Shown: piece after piece, positions 1 to 5,141 of the stretch
Layout of the letters: every line of letters starts with the position of its first letter
Position numbering within the stretch: the stretch's first letter is position 1
Assembly: GCA_012513395.1 (NCBI GenBank)
Contig: JAAZCH010000047.1
Location: 1 to 5,367 of the forward strand
Origin: Tissierellia bacterium
GTDB taxonomy: Bacteria; Bacillota_A; Clostridia; Tissierellales; Peptoniphilaceae
DNA: 5,367 bases
Reading direction: 5' to 3'
Notes under the pieces: model-generated
Databases searched by the model: none
Told to the model about the DNA's origin: nothing
Seen by the model: only the letters and a program-made list of their open reading frames with translations
Made by a program: the position numbers and the translations under genes

Positions 1-868
1 CCTCAGAAGCATCAATCATATCTAGAAGCGTCTTGAAGTTCTTTTCTTCCCTTGGAGCTTCATAGTAGATGTAGCCAATAAGGGCTGTGTAATACAGCTT
101 TTCAGCTTTTACCCAAAAATCTTCACCCGCTTTGTCTCCCTCGCCTTTGGTATTAGCAATAATCGTTTGAACCAGTTTCAAGATGTCTTTTTCACTTTTT
201 AGGTAAGCAAAAGGATTGTACTTCATGCTTTTCTTAAAATTGATGGTGTTTAGAATTTTTATCTCATAACCATGATTTTCAAGCATCTTTCCACACTCTA
301 AGACAATCGTGCCTTTCGGGTCGGTCACCACATAGGAAGAGTGCATTTGCATGAGATTTGGTTTTACGAAGAATCTCGTTTTACCTGAACCTGAACCACC
401 GATTACCAGTACATTCTTATTTCTGGCATATTTGGGATTGTTTGGTCTACCATTCATGGTGAGACGTTCTGTATTGGTAAAAAGCACATTGTTATCGTAC
501 TTTTCATCGATATAGGGCTTAATGTCTTTGGGATTCCCCCACCTAGCAGATCCATATTCTTTACCTTCTCTAAACTTCTTAGCTTTCTTACCTTTGGTGT
601 AGACGATGAATTTCATAAGTCCTGCAACGGCTATGCCAATTAATAAGTCATTTGGATGAAAACTCGAAATAAATTTCATTGTTCCTAGCTCAAGTATTGC
701 TGTCATAATGCGGTCAATGATATCGCCACCTCGGTAGGCTCTTACATGAGCTGAAAAGATATTACCGACATAGAAAAAGGCAAGATATGGAATATTTACT
801 TTCAGTAGTTTTTTCCAATCCTGCCCTATAAACACAGACTTTATATCTTGAAGTATTTTATCAATCAC
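1..868 (-). CDS. VirD4/TraG-family type IV coupling protein (C-terminus beyond window)
   Basis: This is an inner-membrane ATPase that couples the relaxosome-DNA complex to a type IV secretion channel during conjugation. I translated 289 codons from a GTG start at 868; members are usually about 600 residues, so roughly the C-terminal half lies outside the window. Two hydrophobic segments are visible near residues 24-42 and 75-90, followed by a basic stretch, the EYGSARWG motif typical of Bacillota VirD4 proteins (104-111), and a Walker A motif GGSGSGKT (157-164, Lys163). VVTDPKG, also characteristic of the family, follows shortly after. The start overlaps the preceding gene by 8 bases. A near-perfect Shine-Dalgarno (GGAGGTGAT, 876-884) sits 7 bases upstream inside that gene, which implies translational coupling. 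The family assignment is secure. Equivalence to PcfC of pCF10 or to the Tn1549 protein is inferred from motif and context. Confidence 0.95.
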   Translation of the reverse strand, partial: MIDKILQDIKSVFIGQDWKKLLKVNIPYLAFFYVGNIFSAHVRAYRGGDIIDRIMTAILELGTMKFISSFHPNDLLIGIAVAGLMKFIVYTKGKKAKKFREGKEYGSARWGNPKDIKPYIDEKYDNNVLFTNTERLTMNGRPNNPKYARNKNVLVIGGSGSGKTRFFVKPNLMQMHSSYVVTDPKGTIVLECGKMLENHGYEIKILNTINFKKSMKYNPFAYLKSEKDILKLVQTIIANTKGEGDKAGEDFWVKAEKLYYTALIGYIYYEAPREEKNFKTLLDMIDASE

Positions 869-1610
869 AAGTGACATCACCTCCAATCAGAATCAGAAAA
901 TGCTCACGACCTTTTGGTGTTACCATGGTTTGAATCCCAACTAAATCATTATAGAAGTTGTACCATTCCTTAATTTCAAAGTAGCCATTGTTTTTCTGTG
1001 CATAGGGGAGAAGACGCTCATATTTATCTCGGTAGAGATATTTGTTTTCCAGTAAAAATGCAATGAATTTATTTTGTGAAATTTTTAGCTCCTTTGCTGT
1101 GTTTCTTAGGTTCGTTAAAAGATTTTGACTCACCAGCTGATCATAATAATCTGCTTTTGGTTTTAACTGCTCAATCGCTTTTTCTTTTTCCAGAATTACA
1201 CGCTGAGCAATCAATACTGCACTGGCAAGAATTTCTTCATTTGATTTTTCTTCTTGATTTTTAATATAGCCACCATGTTTTCGAATGCTCGGTAAAACTT
1301 CTTTCGTCACCCAGTGTTTGAAGGCTTTTGCACTCGGAAGTTTTGATAATAAAATCAAACTGTAAAGCCCTGATTCATTGATAATGGTAACCCCTCGATT
1401 TGGTATATTTTCAAAACTACCGTTTTGGTAGTTTTGAAATATGCAGCGATCTTCTTCATCAACATGCCGATTCACATCCCTGCTAGTATTCTTATATCCC
1501 AGTAGTTCTGCTACTTCTTTTCCGATAAAGAAAAACTCACCATTGATTTCTATGACAGTGAGCTTTCCAAAATGTTGATTCTGAAATTGTTGTATTTGAT
1601 TTTCTCTCAT
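861..1610 (-). CDS. BRO-N / KilAC-type phage antirepressor-like protein
   Basis: This 249-residue protein has a phage-antirepressor architecture. An N-terminal BRO-N-like domain covers about residues 14-112 (IGKEVAELLGY, the ESGLYSLIL turn, and AFKHWVTKEVLPSIRKHGGY, the hallmark end of the domain). A helical, probably coiled-coil linker follows (about 120-155), then a C-terminal KilAC/ANT-like region (from about LKPKADYYDQLV to the end). BRO-N domains are believed to bind DNA, and the KilAC region is common in prophage antirepressors that relieve repressor control. Its target here is unknown. The ATG overlaps the upstream stop codon as ATGA, with AGGAG 8 bases upstream, and its own end overlaps the next start. 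It therefore sits inside a coupled operon between two conjugation genes, pcfB-like and virD4. A perfect 13-bp inverted repeat interrupts the coding sequence at residues 57-67. Domain assignment is confident; any regulatory role in transfer is inference. Confidence 0.9.
   Translation of the reverse strand: MRENQIQQFQNQHFGKLTVIEINGEFFFIGKEVAELLGYKNTSRDVNRHVDEEDRCIFQNYQNGSFENIPNRGVTIINESGLYSLILLSKLPSAKAFKHWVTKEVLPSIRKHGGYIKNQEEKSNEEILASAVLIAQRVILEKEKAIEQLKPKADYYDQLVSQNLLTNLRNTAKELKISQNKFIAFLLENKYLYRDKYERLLPYAQKNNGYFEIKEWYNFYNDLVGIQTMVTPKGREHFLILIGGDVTCD
1409..1439. repeat. Perfect 13-bp inverted repeat inside the BRO-N coding sequence
   Basis: The arms TTTCAAAACTACC (1409-1421) and GGTAGTTTTGAAA (1427-1439) are perfect reverse complements separated by a 5-base loop. 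With one bulged T the pairing extends a few bases further into flanking ATAT. The repeat encodes the FQNYQNGSFE stretch of the antirepressor-like protein. It is not followed by a T-run on either strand, so it is not an ordinary intrinsic terminator. It could be a protein-binding site, an mRNA hairpin within the operon, or a small palindromic insertion. Confidence 0.8.
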
Positions 1611-2095
1611 AGACTTTGCTCCTTTTGCTTATTTTTCACCTTATCCTTTGTGGTAGTATTTCTCATCGCTTGTTTGTATTTATCGATGGATTGAATCACC
1701 GAATCTTTCTTCGCTTCTTTTTTCTCAACAGTAGCTAAGGTATTACGAAATGCCTTCTCCATAACCGCCGTATCTTTAGCTTGAAAGAATACCGAGTGAT
1801 TTCCCGTTTCCTTATCTTTCATCACTGAAAACTTCACTCCATTTTTATTGAGTTCTTTTTTCAGTTCCTTTAGGTCACTATCTTTAACCTCTAACTCCTC
1901 AAGTTGCCCCTTTTTCACCATCTCTTTCATGGTGACTTCCTTTGAGGAATTTTTTAGGTAGCTATCAAGGCTCTGCTTCTGTTGGTCTAGCTTATGAAGT
2001 AGATCCTTTACAAGTTTTTCTATTCCTTTTGCCGATAATTTTGCTGCTTGCATTTCCATGTGCAAGGTTTTGTTGCTCGTTTCTTCGTTAATCAT
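1607..2095 (-). CDS. PcfB-family (DUF3801) conjugation protein
   Basis: This is a small, highly charged, lysine-rich, helical protein of 162 residues. It starts MINEETSNKT, as PcfB/DUF3801 proteins typically do, and keeps the central KELNKNGVKFSVMKDKETG and VFFQAKD stretch of that family. The family is named from pCF10, where the gene is adjacent to the coupling-protein gene pcfC. Its biochemical role is not well defined, although an accessory function at the relaxosome or coupling step is assumed from context. I see no membrane segment or signal peptide. The lysine-rich tail (about 125-162) looks disordered and could contact nucleic acid. I chose the ATG at 2095 because AGGAGG (2104-2109) is 8 bases upstream; an in-frame GTG at 2104 overlaps that site and is unlikely. 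The gene lies 12 bases after the DnaC-like gene and overlaps the next gene by 4 bases. Confidence 0.88.
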   Translation of the reverse strand: MINEETSNKTLHMEMQAAKLSAKGIEKLVKDLLHKLDQQKQSLDSYLKNSSKEVTMKEMVKKGQLEELEVKDSDLKELKKELNKNGVKFSVMKDKETGNHSVFFQAKDTAVMEKAFRNTLATVEKKEAKKDSVIQSIDKYKQAMRNTTTKDKVKNKQKEQSL

Positions 2096-2103
2096 GTTCA
2101 TCA

Positions 2104-2109
2104 CCTCCT
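2104..2109 (-). promoter_or_regulatory. Shine-Dalgarno overlapping the upstream stop codon (pcfB-like gene)
   Basis: AGGAGG overlaps the TAG stop (2108-2110) of the DnaC-like gene and lies 8 bases from the ATG at 2095. This fixes the start at 2095 and suggests that ribosomes finishing the upstream gene re-initiate here. Confidence 0.8.
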
Positions 2110-2941
2110 ATAAGAGTAGCTCTCTTGATTCCTGTATTTTCTTTTTATGAATTTGTTCTCTGATATCTGCTCCACTGACTAAAACTGGAATACACATCTC
2201 AAGAACTCTGGAATAGATTCTTTTGAGTTCAATGCTCTCAGCATGATTTTTGATGTCTTCAAGACTTAAATTCGTAGTAATAATAGTTGGCAAGCCTTGT
2301 AAACTTCGACCATTGATGATGTTGTAGACTTGCTCTAAGGCGTATGGGGTATTTCTCTCAATCCCTAAATCATCTAGGATAAGAAGTGGTGTTCTTACCA
2401 GTGAATCAATATATCTGTTCTTATCTAGGTCGAATCCACCCGACTGCAAGTCATTGATAATCTGGGAGAAGTTTCGCATCTTGCAAGTTATTTCATATTC
2501 TTCCATCACTGCATTTGCGATCGCTGCAGCCAGATAACTTTTACCACTACCAACTTCACCGAAAAAGAGTAGTCCAACATTCTTTTTTCTTACCTCATCA
2601 AATTTCTTAATATAGCTTGATACGATACCAATGGTTTTCTCATTTTTGATGAGACATTTATCTATGGTATAACTTCTCTGTTTGGGATTAGTAAAGCAGG
2701 TATCCTTTAATTGCTTTATCCTCATAGCTCGTTCATATTCTTTCCGCTTTGCTTCTTCCTCTTTTTCGCACTGGCACTGAATTCTAAAACACATCCAAGT
2801 CCCCATCATGTCGATGACTTCACCGTTAATCCGTTCATGGCATGTGTTGCAATAGACGTTGCCGTTTTTCTCATAGGCTGTTTCTGGAGAGTAGCTAAAG
2901 TTTGCTTCTCCAATTTTAAGATTCTTCATTTCTCTCATCAC
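2108..2941 (-). CDS. DnaC/IstB-like AAA+ ATPase with N-terminal zinc finger (helicase loader-like)
   Basis: This 277-residue protein belongs to the DnaC/DnaI helicase-loader class. An N-terminal cysteine cluster (Cys31, Cys34, Cys56 and Cys58, with Cys51 between) should bind zinc. A charged helical linker follows. The AAA+ core has Walker A GEVGSGKS (128-135), Walker B LLILDD (186-191), a sensor-1-like IITTNLS (220-226) and an arginine-finger-like RIYSRVLEMC (241-250). Proteins of this type load the replicative helicase at an origin. Immediately after a RepA_N-type initiator gene, it most likely serves replication of the element's circular form. IstB transposition helpers share the fold, but no IstA transposase is present. 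The gene begins at or next to the repA stop codon. GTG at 2941, 7 bases from AGGAG, is preferred, and the adjacent ATG at 2938 is possible. Family certainty is high; the exact partner helicase is inferred. Confidence 0.93.
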   Translation of the reverse strand: MMREMKNLKIGEANFSYSPETAYEKNGNVYCNTCHERINGEVIDMMGTWMCFRIQCQCEKEEEAKRKEYERAMRIKQLKDTCFTNPKQRSYTIDKCLIKNEKTIGIVSSYIKKFDEVRKKNVGLLFFGEVGSGKSYLAAAIANAVMEEYEITCKMRNFSQIINDLQSGGFDLDKNRYIDSLVRTPLLILDDLGIERNTPYALEQVYNIINGRSLQGLPTIITTNLSLEDIKNHAESIELKRIYSRVLEMCIPVLVSGADIREQIHKKKIQESRELLL

Positions 2942-3699
2942 AAGTGTTCTCCTTTGTCATAATCATCGTAGCTAAGTACGGTTGACTTCTTTTTGTATTT
3001 CTTTTCATCCTGTAAATACCAAGATATAAGCGTTGCTTTATGATTCTTATAGGTCTTTCCTGTTGAAGTCATGTAGGCTGATAATCTGTCTATCAAACCA
3101 TCCAAGTCTTCAACAATAGTTCTTGAGAGTTCTTCATAATCTTCTTGGGTTAACAAGACATTTTCAAATAAGCCAAAAAGGGATGTGTTACTCCTCATAT
3201 CATTCTTTCTTACATCAGGCTTCCTAATATCTATATAGTTAGATTTTGATTTACCACAGTCCGGACTTCTGTTTTTCAAAGCTCCAGAGTTTTGATTTTC
3301 ACTAGACTGGACTTCTGTTTTTCCGTAATCTTGATTTTTGAATATGCTCATAAAATTTTTTACGTAGACCACTGCTGGCTTTCCAAGACCTTGCTTTTTT
3401 CTTTCAATCAGTCCTATACCTTTATCAACATCAAGTTCAGCCATAAGCTTTACTGCTTTTTGTGATTTACATCTAAGCTTCTTCATAACCTCTTCCAATG
3501 TGAAATAGATATATACCCTTGAGTTCTCATCAACCCAATCGTTCTTGAAGGACAAACTTATTCGATTACGCATCATGGAATACAAGACGATGGACTCCAG
3601 AGATAAACCAGAAAAATACTCATGTTCTAATAAGATGGTTGGTAGCTGAATATATCGAAACTGATCGCCATCATTATTGTGGTAATATTCAAATTCCAC
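2938..3699 (-). CDS. repA: RepA_N-family replication initiator protein
   Basis: This protein initiates replication of RepA_N plasmids and of many Tn1549-like ICEs. From GTG at 3699 it has 253 residues. The N-terminal domain (about 13-116) has the family signature FRYIQLPTILLEHEYFSGLS, then SIVLYSMMRNRISLS, DENSRVYIYFTLEEVMKKL and GLIERKKQGLGKPAVVYVKNF, a winged-helix DNA-binding fold. A polar, low-complexity linker (about 117-170) and a short helical C-terminal domain containing SLFGLFENVLLT and KATLISWYLQDEKKY follow. In RepA_N plasmids the linker-coding DNA often holds the origin, and here it carries 46-bp-spaced repeats. The start is set by AGGAGG (3706-3711) 6 bases upstream; a further in-frame TTG at 3726 lies in a terminator T-run and is rejected. 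The gene heads the backbone operon, and its stop overlaps the start region of the dnaC-like gene. The initiator family is confident; activity in this element is inferred. Confidence 0.93.
   Translation of the reverse strand: MEFEYYHNNDGDQFRYIQLPTILLEHEYFSGLSLESIVLYSMMRNRISLSFKNDWVDENSRVYIYFTLEEVMKKLRCKSQKAVKLMAELDVDKGIGLIERKKQGLGKPAVVYVKNFMSIFKNQDYGKTEVQSSENQNSGALKNRSPDCGKSKSNYIDIRKPDVRKNDMRSNTSLFGLFENVLLTQEDYEELSRTIVEDLDGLIDRLSAYMTSTGKTYKNHKATLISWYLQDEKKYKKKSTVLSYDDYDKGEHL
3245..3336. repeat. Two imperfect 46-bp direct repeats in the repA linker (candidate origin iterons)
   Basis: Two tandem units (about 3245-3290 and 3291-3336) align directly. Both begin TTTGATTT and contain the identical 15-mer GGACTTCTGTTTTTC at 3263-3277 and 3309-3323; I count 27 of 33 matches over the first part of the unit. 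A third TTGATTT occurs at 3331-3337. The 46-base period is not a multiple of three, so the copies are read in different frames and encode different residues. This points to conservation of the DNA rather than the peptide. A palindrome, AGTCCGGACT (3258-3267), lies in the first copy. Calling this the replication origin is inference from the known location of origins within rep genes of RepA_N plasmids. Confidence 0.6.
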
Positions 3700-3705
3700 A
3701 CCTTT

Positions 3706-3711
3706 CCTCCT
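3706..3711 (-). promoter_or_regulatory. Shine-Dalgarno that sets the repA GTG start
   Basis: AGGAGG lies 6 bases before GTG at 3699. It begins only about 13 bases after the T-run of the upstream terminator, so any transcript carrying this site at a normal distance from its 5' end must have passed through the terminator hairpin. Confidence 0.8.
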
Positions 3712-3724
3712 TTCCTTTGGACGC

Positions 3725-3759
3725 AAAAAAAGCGACTAGATTTTTATCTCTAATCGCTT
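3725..3759 (-). terminator. Rho-independent terminator after the accessory operon, just upstream of repA
   Basis: Read on the minus strand, AAGCGATTAGA (3759-3749) and TCTAGTCGCTT (3740-3730) form an 11-bp stem with a single G-U wobble and an 8-base loop, followed directly by a run of T (3729-3725). It lies 31 bases beyond the stop of the zinc-ribbon gene. On the plus strand there is no T-run, so it acts on minus-strand transcription only. Because it abuts the repA leader it may also serve as an attenuator. Confidence 0.85.
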
Positions 3760-3790
3760 ATCCAAGGTTATTTCTTTATATAAATTTTAT

Positions 3791-4102
3791 TTATCTTAAT
3801 GCATCTTCTAATTCATCTTCAGAATAACCAAAAGTATAATCTTCATCTTTACCATTAGATTGCCAAATTAAAGCCGCATCATAAACACTTAATGATTCAT
3901 CGCTTTCATAATCATCATCGTCATCATCTTCTAAACCATAGCGGCAGTTTTCACAATACATGCCACTAAATACATAGCGTTTTGTTAAAGGAGTGCCACA
4001 ATTTGGACAATCTGGTGTTTCACCTGTATAAGTATTTTCTTCTTCCCAAGTAGGTTCTTTCTCAGCTTTATTTCCACCTTTAAAAAAATCAAATAGTCCC
4101 AT
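3791..4102 (-). CDS. Small acidic zinc-ribbon protein, function unknown
   Basis: This 103-residue protein begins MGLFDFFKGG, a short amphipathic helix that could touch a membrane or a partner. A four-cysteine zinc ribbon follows: CPNC (Cys32, Cys35) and CENC (Cys50, Cys53). Next comes a run of six aspartates (59-64), then a strongly acidic C-terminal tail with SVYDAALIWQSNGKDEDYTFGYSEDELEDAL, which looks like a small conserved folded motif. It has no signal peptide and no catalytic motif that I can recognise. It is the last gene of the three-gene operon. The upstream stop is 2 bases before its ATG, and AGGAGG (4110-4115) lies inside the upstream coding sequence, 7 bases away. A terminator follows. 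The acidic tail may mimic DNA or bind a basic partner, but that is speculation. The gene is certainly plausible; its function is unknown. Confidence 0.82.
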   Translation of the reverse strand: MGLFDFFKGGNKAEKEPTWEEENTYTGETPDCPNCGTPLTKRYVFSGMYCENCRYGLEDDDDDDYESDESLSVYDAALIWQSNGKDEDYTFGYSEDELEDALR

Positions 4103-4104
4103 AT

Positions 4105-4488
4105 TTAGACCTCCTTTTTTTCTATTTCATAATTACTGAGTGTTTGTAACCACTTTGCAGATACGAAATAGGGATTATTATCATCGTTTTCTTTTTCAAT
4201 TAGAATAGCATCATCATGGATTGCCACAATAAAGAATTTATCACCTTTAGAAAATGACAAACCATTTTCGCCAATTCCATTCTCAGTAAAAACAAAGCTT
4301 TCCAGATTTGACTTTGGTTTATCTGATTTTCTTTTATCCTTTACAAGTCTGTAGACTTTTTTCCCACCAGCCTCAACAGATCTTACTATTGCATATCCTC
4401 CTGCAGCTATAAGCAGCAATAATGTTTTTGGTCCTCCAACTTTTTTTGACCACGTTGTTATTAACTGATACCAACCCAAATTACCCAT
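4105..4488 (-). CDS. Small single-pass membrane protein with possible SH3-like domain, function unknown
   Basis: From ATG at 4488 this is 127 residues. A short N-terminus is followed by one hydrophobic segment (about Pro20-Val35, PKTLLLLIAAGGYAIV). A strongly basic stretch (about 43-60) suggests that the C-terminus is cytoplasmic by the positive-inside rule. The remainder (about 63-121; GLSFSKGDKFFIVAIHDDAILIEKE, then YFVSAKWLQTL) has short alternating strands that resemble a bacterial SH3-like barrel. That reading is from pattern only. The start is chosen because AGGAGG (4496-4501) is 7 bases upstream and overlaps the stop of the regulator gene; an ATG 33 bases further upstream has no such site and lies inside that gene. 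It is the middle gene of the cassette, and I cannot name a family. It could be a membrane anchor or sensor for its neighbours. Confidence 0.8.
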   Translation of the reverse strand: MGNLGWYQLITTWSKKVGGPKTLLLLIAAGGYAIVRSVEAGGKKVYRLVKDKRKSDKPKSNLESFVFTENGIGENGLSFSKGDKFFIVAIHDDAILIEKENDDNNPYFVSAKWLQTLSNYEIEKKEV

Positions 4489-4499
4489 ATTCAGTCCTC

Positions 4500-4949
4500 C
4501 TACTTCAATAATTTTTTCCAATCACTAATTTTCACTGAGCTCAACAATCCAATCACTACTGGTGATAAAGCGGTTAGTGCACTTAACAGTGCTGCTCCTT
4601 TAATTCCTCCAGACGCAACCGCTGATACAGTTTCTACTGATTTCTGAATTTCTTCATACTCATCATCATCTAATTCATTATCACTATCCAAAAGAATTGC
4701 AATAACTTGAGGAAGAACTTTATTTTCTTTATTCTGCTCAATTTCTGCATCAAGTACAGATCTGATTGCGATGTATTGTGTGAAGTTCATAGGTGTTTTG
4801 TTATTCTCTAAATTACTTATAGTTTGTTTCGTAACACCTATCTTATTTCCTAAGACTTCTGCTGTCCAACCTGCAATTTTTCTAATAGAAGACAGATTTT
4901 CTTGTAATCTATTAATCTGCTTTTGTCGTTGATCAAATTGTTTATCCAA
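4500..4949 (-). CDS. XRE-family HTH regulator with C-terminal hydrophobic segment
   Basis: This is a 149-residue protein from a TTG start. A Cro/C1-type helix-turn-helix occupies about residues 19-68 (LSSIRKIAGWTAEVLGNKIG, then VTKQTISNLENNKTPMNF, with QTISNLE as recognition helix). An acidic linker follows (88-103, DSDNELDDDEYEEIQK). A glycine/alanine-rich hydrophobic segment (about 109-139, SAVASGGIKGAALLSALTALSP and VVIGLLSSV) could span or insert into a membrane, ending in a short basic tail. The soluble DNA-binding half and hydrophobic tail make a membrane-tethered regulator possible. The TTG at 4949 is chosen because AGGAGG (4958-4963) is 8 bases upstream; a GTG at 4958 overlaps that site. 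It is the first gene of the operon, just behind a strong promoter with an inverted repeat over its -35 box, so autoregulation is likely. HTH certainty is high; targets are unknown. Confidence 0.88.
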   Translation of the reverse strand: MDKQFDQRQKQINRLQENLSSIRKIAGWTAEVLGNKIGVTKQTISNLENNKTPMNFTQYIAIRSVLDAEIEQNKENKVLPQVIAILLDSDNELDDDEYEEIQKSVETVSAVASGGIKGAALLSALTALSPVVIGLLSSVKISDWKKLLK

Positions 4950-4957
4950 TACGAACA

Positions 4958-4963
4958 CCTCCT
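4958..4963 (-). promoter_or_regulatory. Shine-Dalgarno that selects the TTG start of the HTH gene
   Basis: AGGAGG is 8 bases before TTG at 4949. The in-frame GTG at 4958 shares its last base and is too close to be used. Confidence 0.75.
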
Positions 4964-4973
4964 GTATATCACT

Positions 4974-5001
4974 ATCATATCAGGAAATTTTACAATGTCA
5001 A
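4974..5001 (-). promoter_or_regulatory. Sigma-70/SigA-type promoter of the three-gene operon
   Basis: On the minus strand a consensus -35 box TTGACA (5001-4996) is followed, after 16 bases, by TATGAT (4979-4974), one mismatch from consensus. The start codon of the HTH gene is about 25 bases downstream, leaving a short leader with the ribosome binding site. This is the only convincing promoter in the window. Confidence 0.82.
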
Positions 5002-5028
5002 ATAATTTTACTGAATGAAAATATTTGA
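4998..5028. promoter_or_regulatory. Inverted repeat over the -35 box, candidate operator
   Basis: TCAAATA (4998-5004) and TATTTGA (5022-5028) are perfect 7-bp inverted arms. They extend to about 11 bp (AAAATATTTGA against TCAAATAATTTT) if one base is bulged. The left arm overlaps four bases of the -35 hexamer. A regulator bound here would block RNA polymerase, and the XRE protein encoded next door is the obvious candidate. No footprint or second copy supports this, and AT-rich palindromes arise easily by chance. Confidence 0.45.
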
Positions 5029-5086
5029 CCGATGCAGTATGGCGGTATCACTTACTAATTTTAAATATCCAGACCATAAGGGGTAC

Positions 5087-5141
5087 TGGTGTGCTGCTTA
5101 CAGCCCTCATTTCTTAGATAAAAGCTCTAAGCAGCACACCA
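5087..5141. repeat. Perfect 14-bp inverted repeat near the element end
   Basis: TGGTGTGCTGCTTA (5087-5100) and TAAGCAGCACACCA (5128-5141) are exact reverse complements. Beyond one C-C mismatch, a further 3 bp (AGC/GCT) pair, leaving a loop of about 19 bases. The stem is GC-richer than its surroundings. No strong T-run follows on either strand (the plus strand has only AATTTGTCGTTTT). It lies in the otherwise geneless stretch between the truncated methyltransferase and the first promoter, and the stop codon of the methyltransferase reading frame falls in its right arm. It could be a recombinase or relaxase site, a single-strand origin, or an insulating hairpin. Confidence 0.75.

Noticed and set aside
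1076..1264. Plus-strand open frame of about 62 codons
   Set aside because: It lies wholly inside the antirepressor-like gene on the other strand, has no ribosome binding site, and its translation has no recognisable motif.
2711..2962. Plus-strand open frame of about 83 codons rich in Phe, Leu and Cys
   Set aside because: It is antisense to the zinc-finger end of the DnaC-like gene. Its composition is what lysine/glutamate-rich codons give on the opposite strand, and there is no good Shine-Dalgarno.
3700..3726. Upstream TTG start that would lengthen RepA by 9 residues
   Set aside because: The TTG is in the terminator T-run and has no Shine-Dalgarno, whereas GTG at 3699 has AGGAGG at ideal distance.
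3639..3827. Plus-strand open frame of about 62 codons across the repA start
   Set aside because: It spans a repA 5' end, a terminator and the end of the zinc-ribbon gene in antisense. No promoter or ribosome binding site was seen.
4489..4521. Upstream ATG that would lengthen the membrane protein by 11 residues
   Set aside because: It lies inside the regulator gene with no good Shine-Dalgarno; ATG at 4488 is ideally placed after AGGAGG.
5028..5126. A gene, tRNA or oriT between the promoter and the truncated methyltransferase
   Set aside because: No open frame with a start signal, no cloverleaf, and no recognisable Tn916- or ICEBs1-like nick region; only the inverted repeat stands out.
5087..5141. 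Reading the long inverted repeat as an intrinsic terminator
   Set aside because: No continuous T-run follows on the minus strand, and only a broken one on the plus strand, where no gene needs termination.
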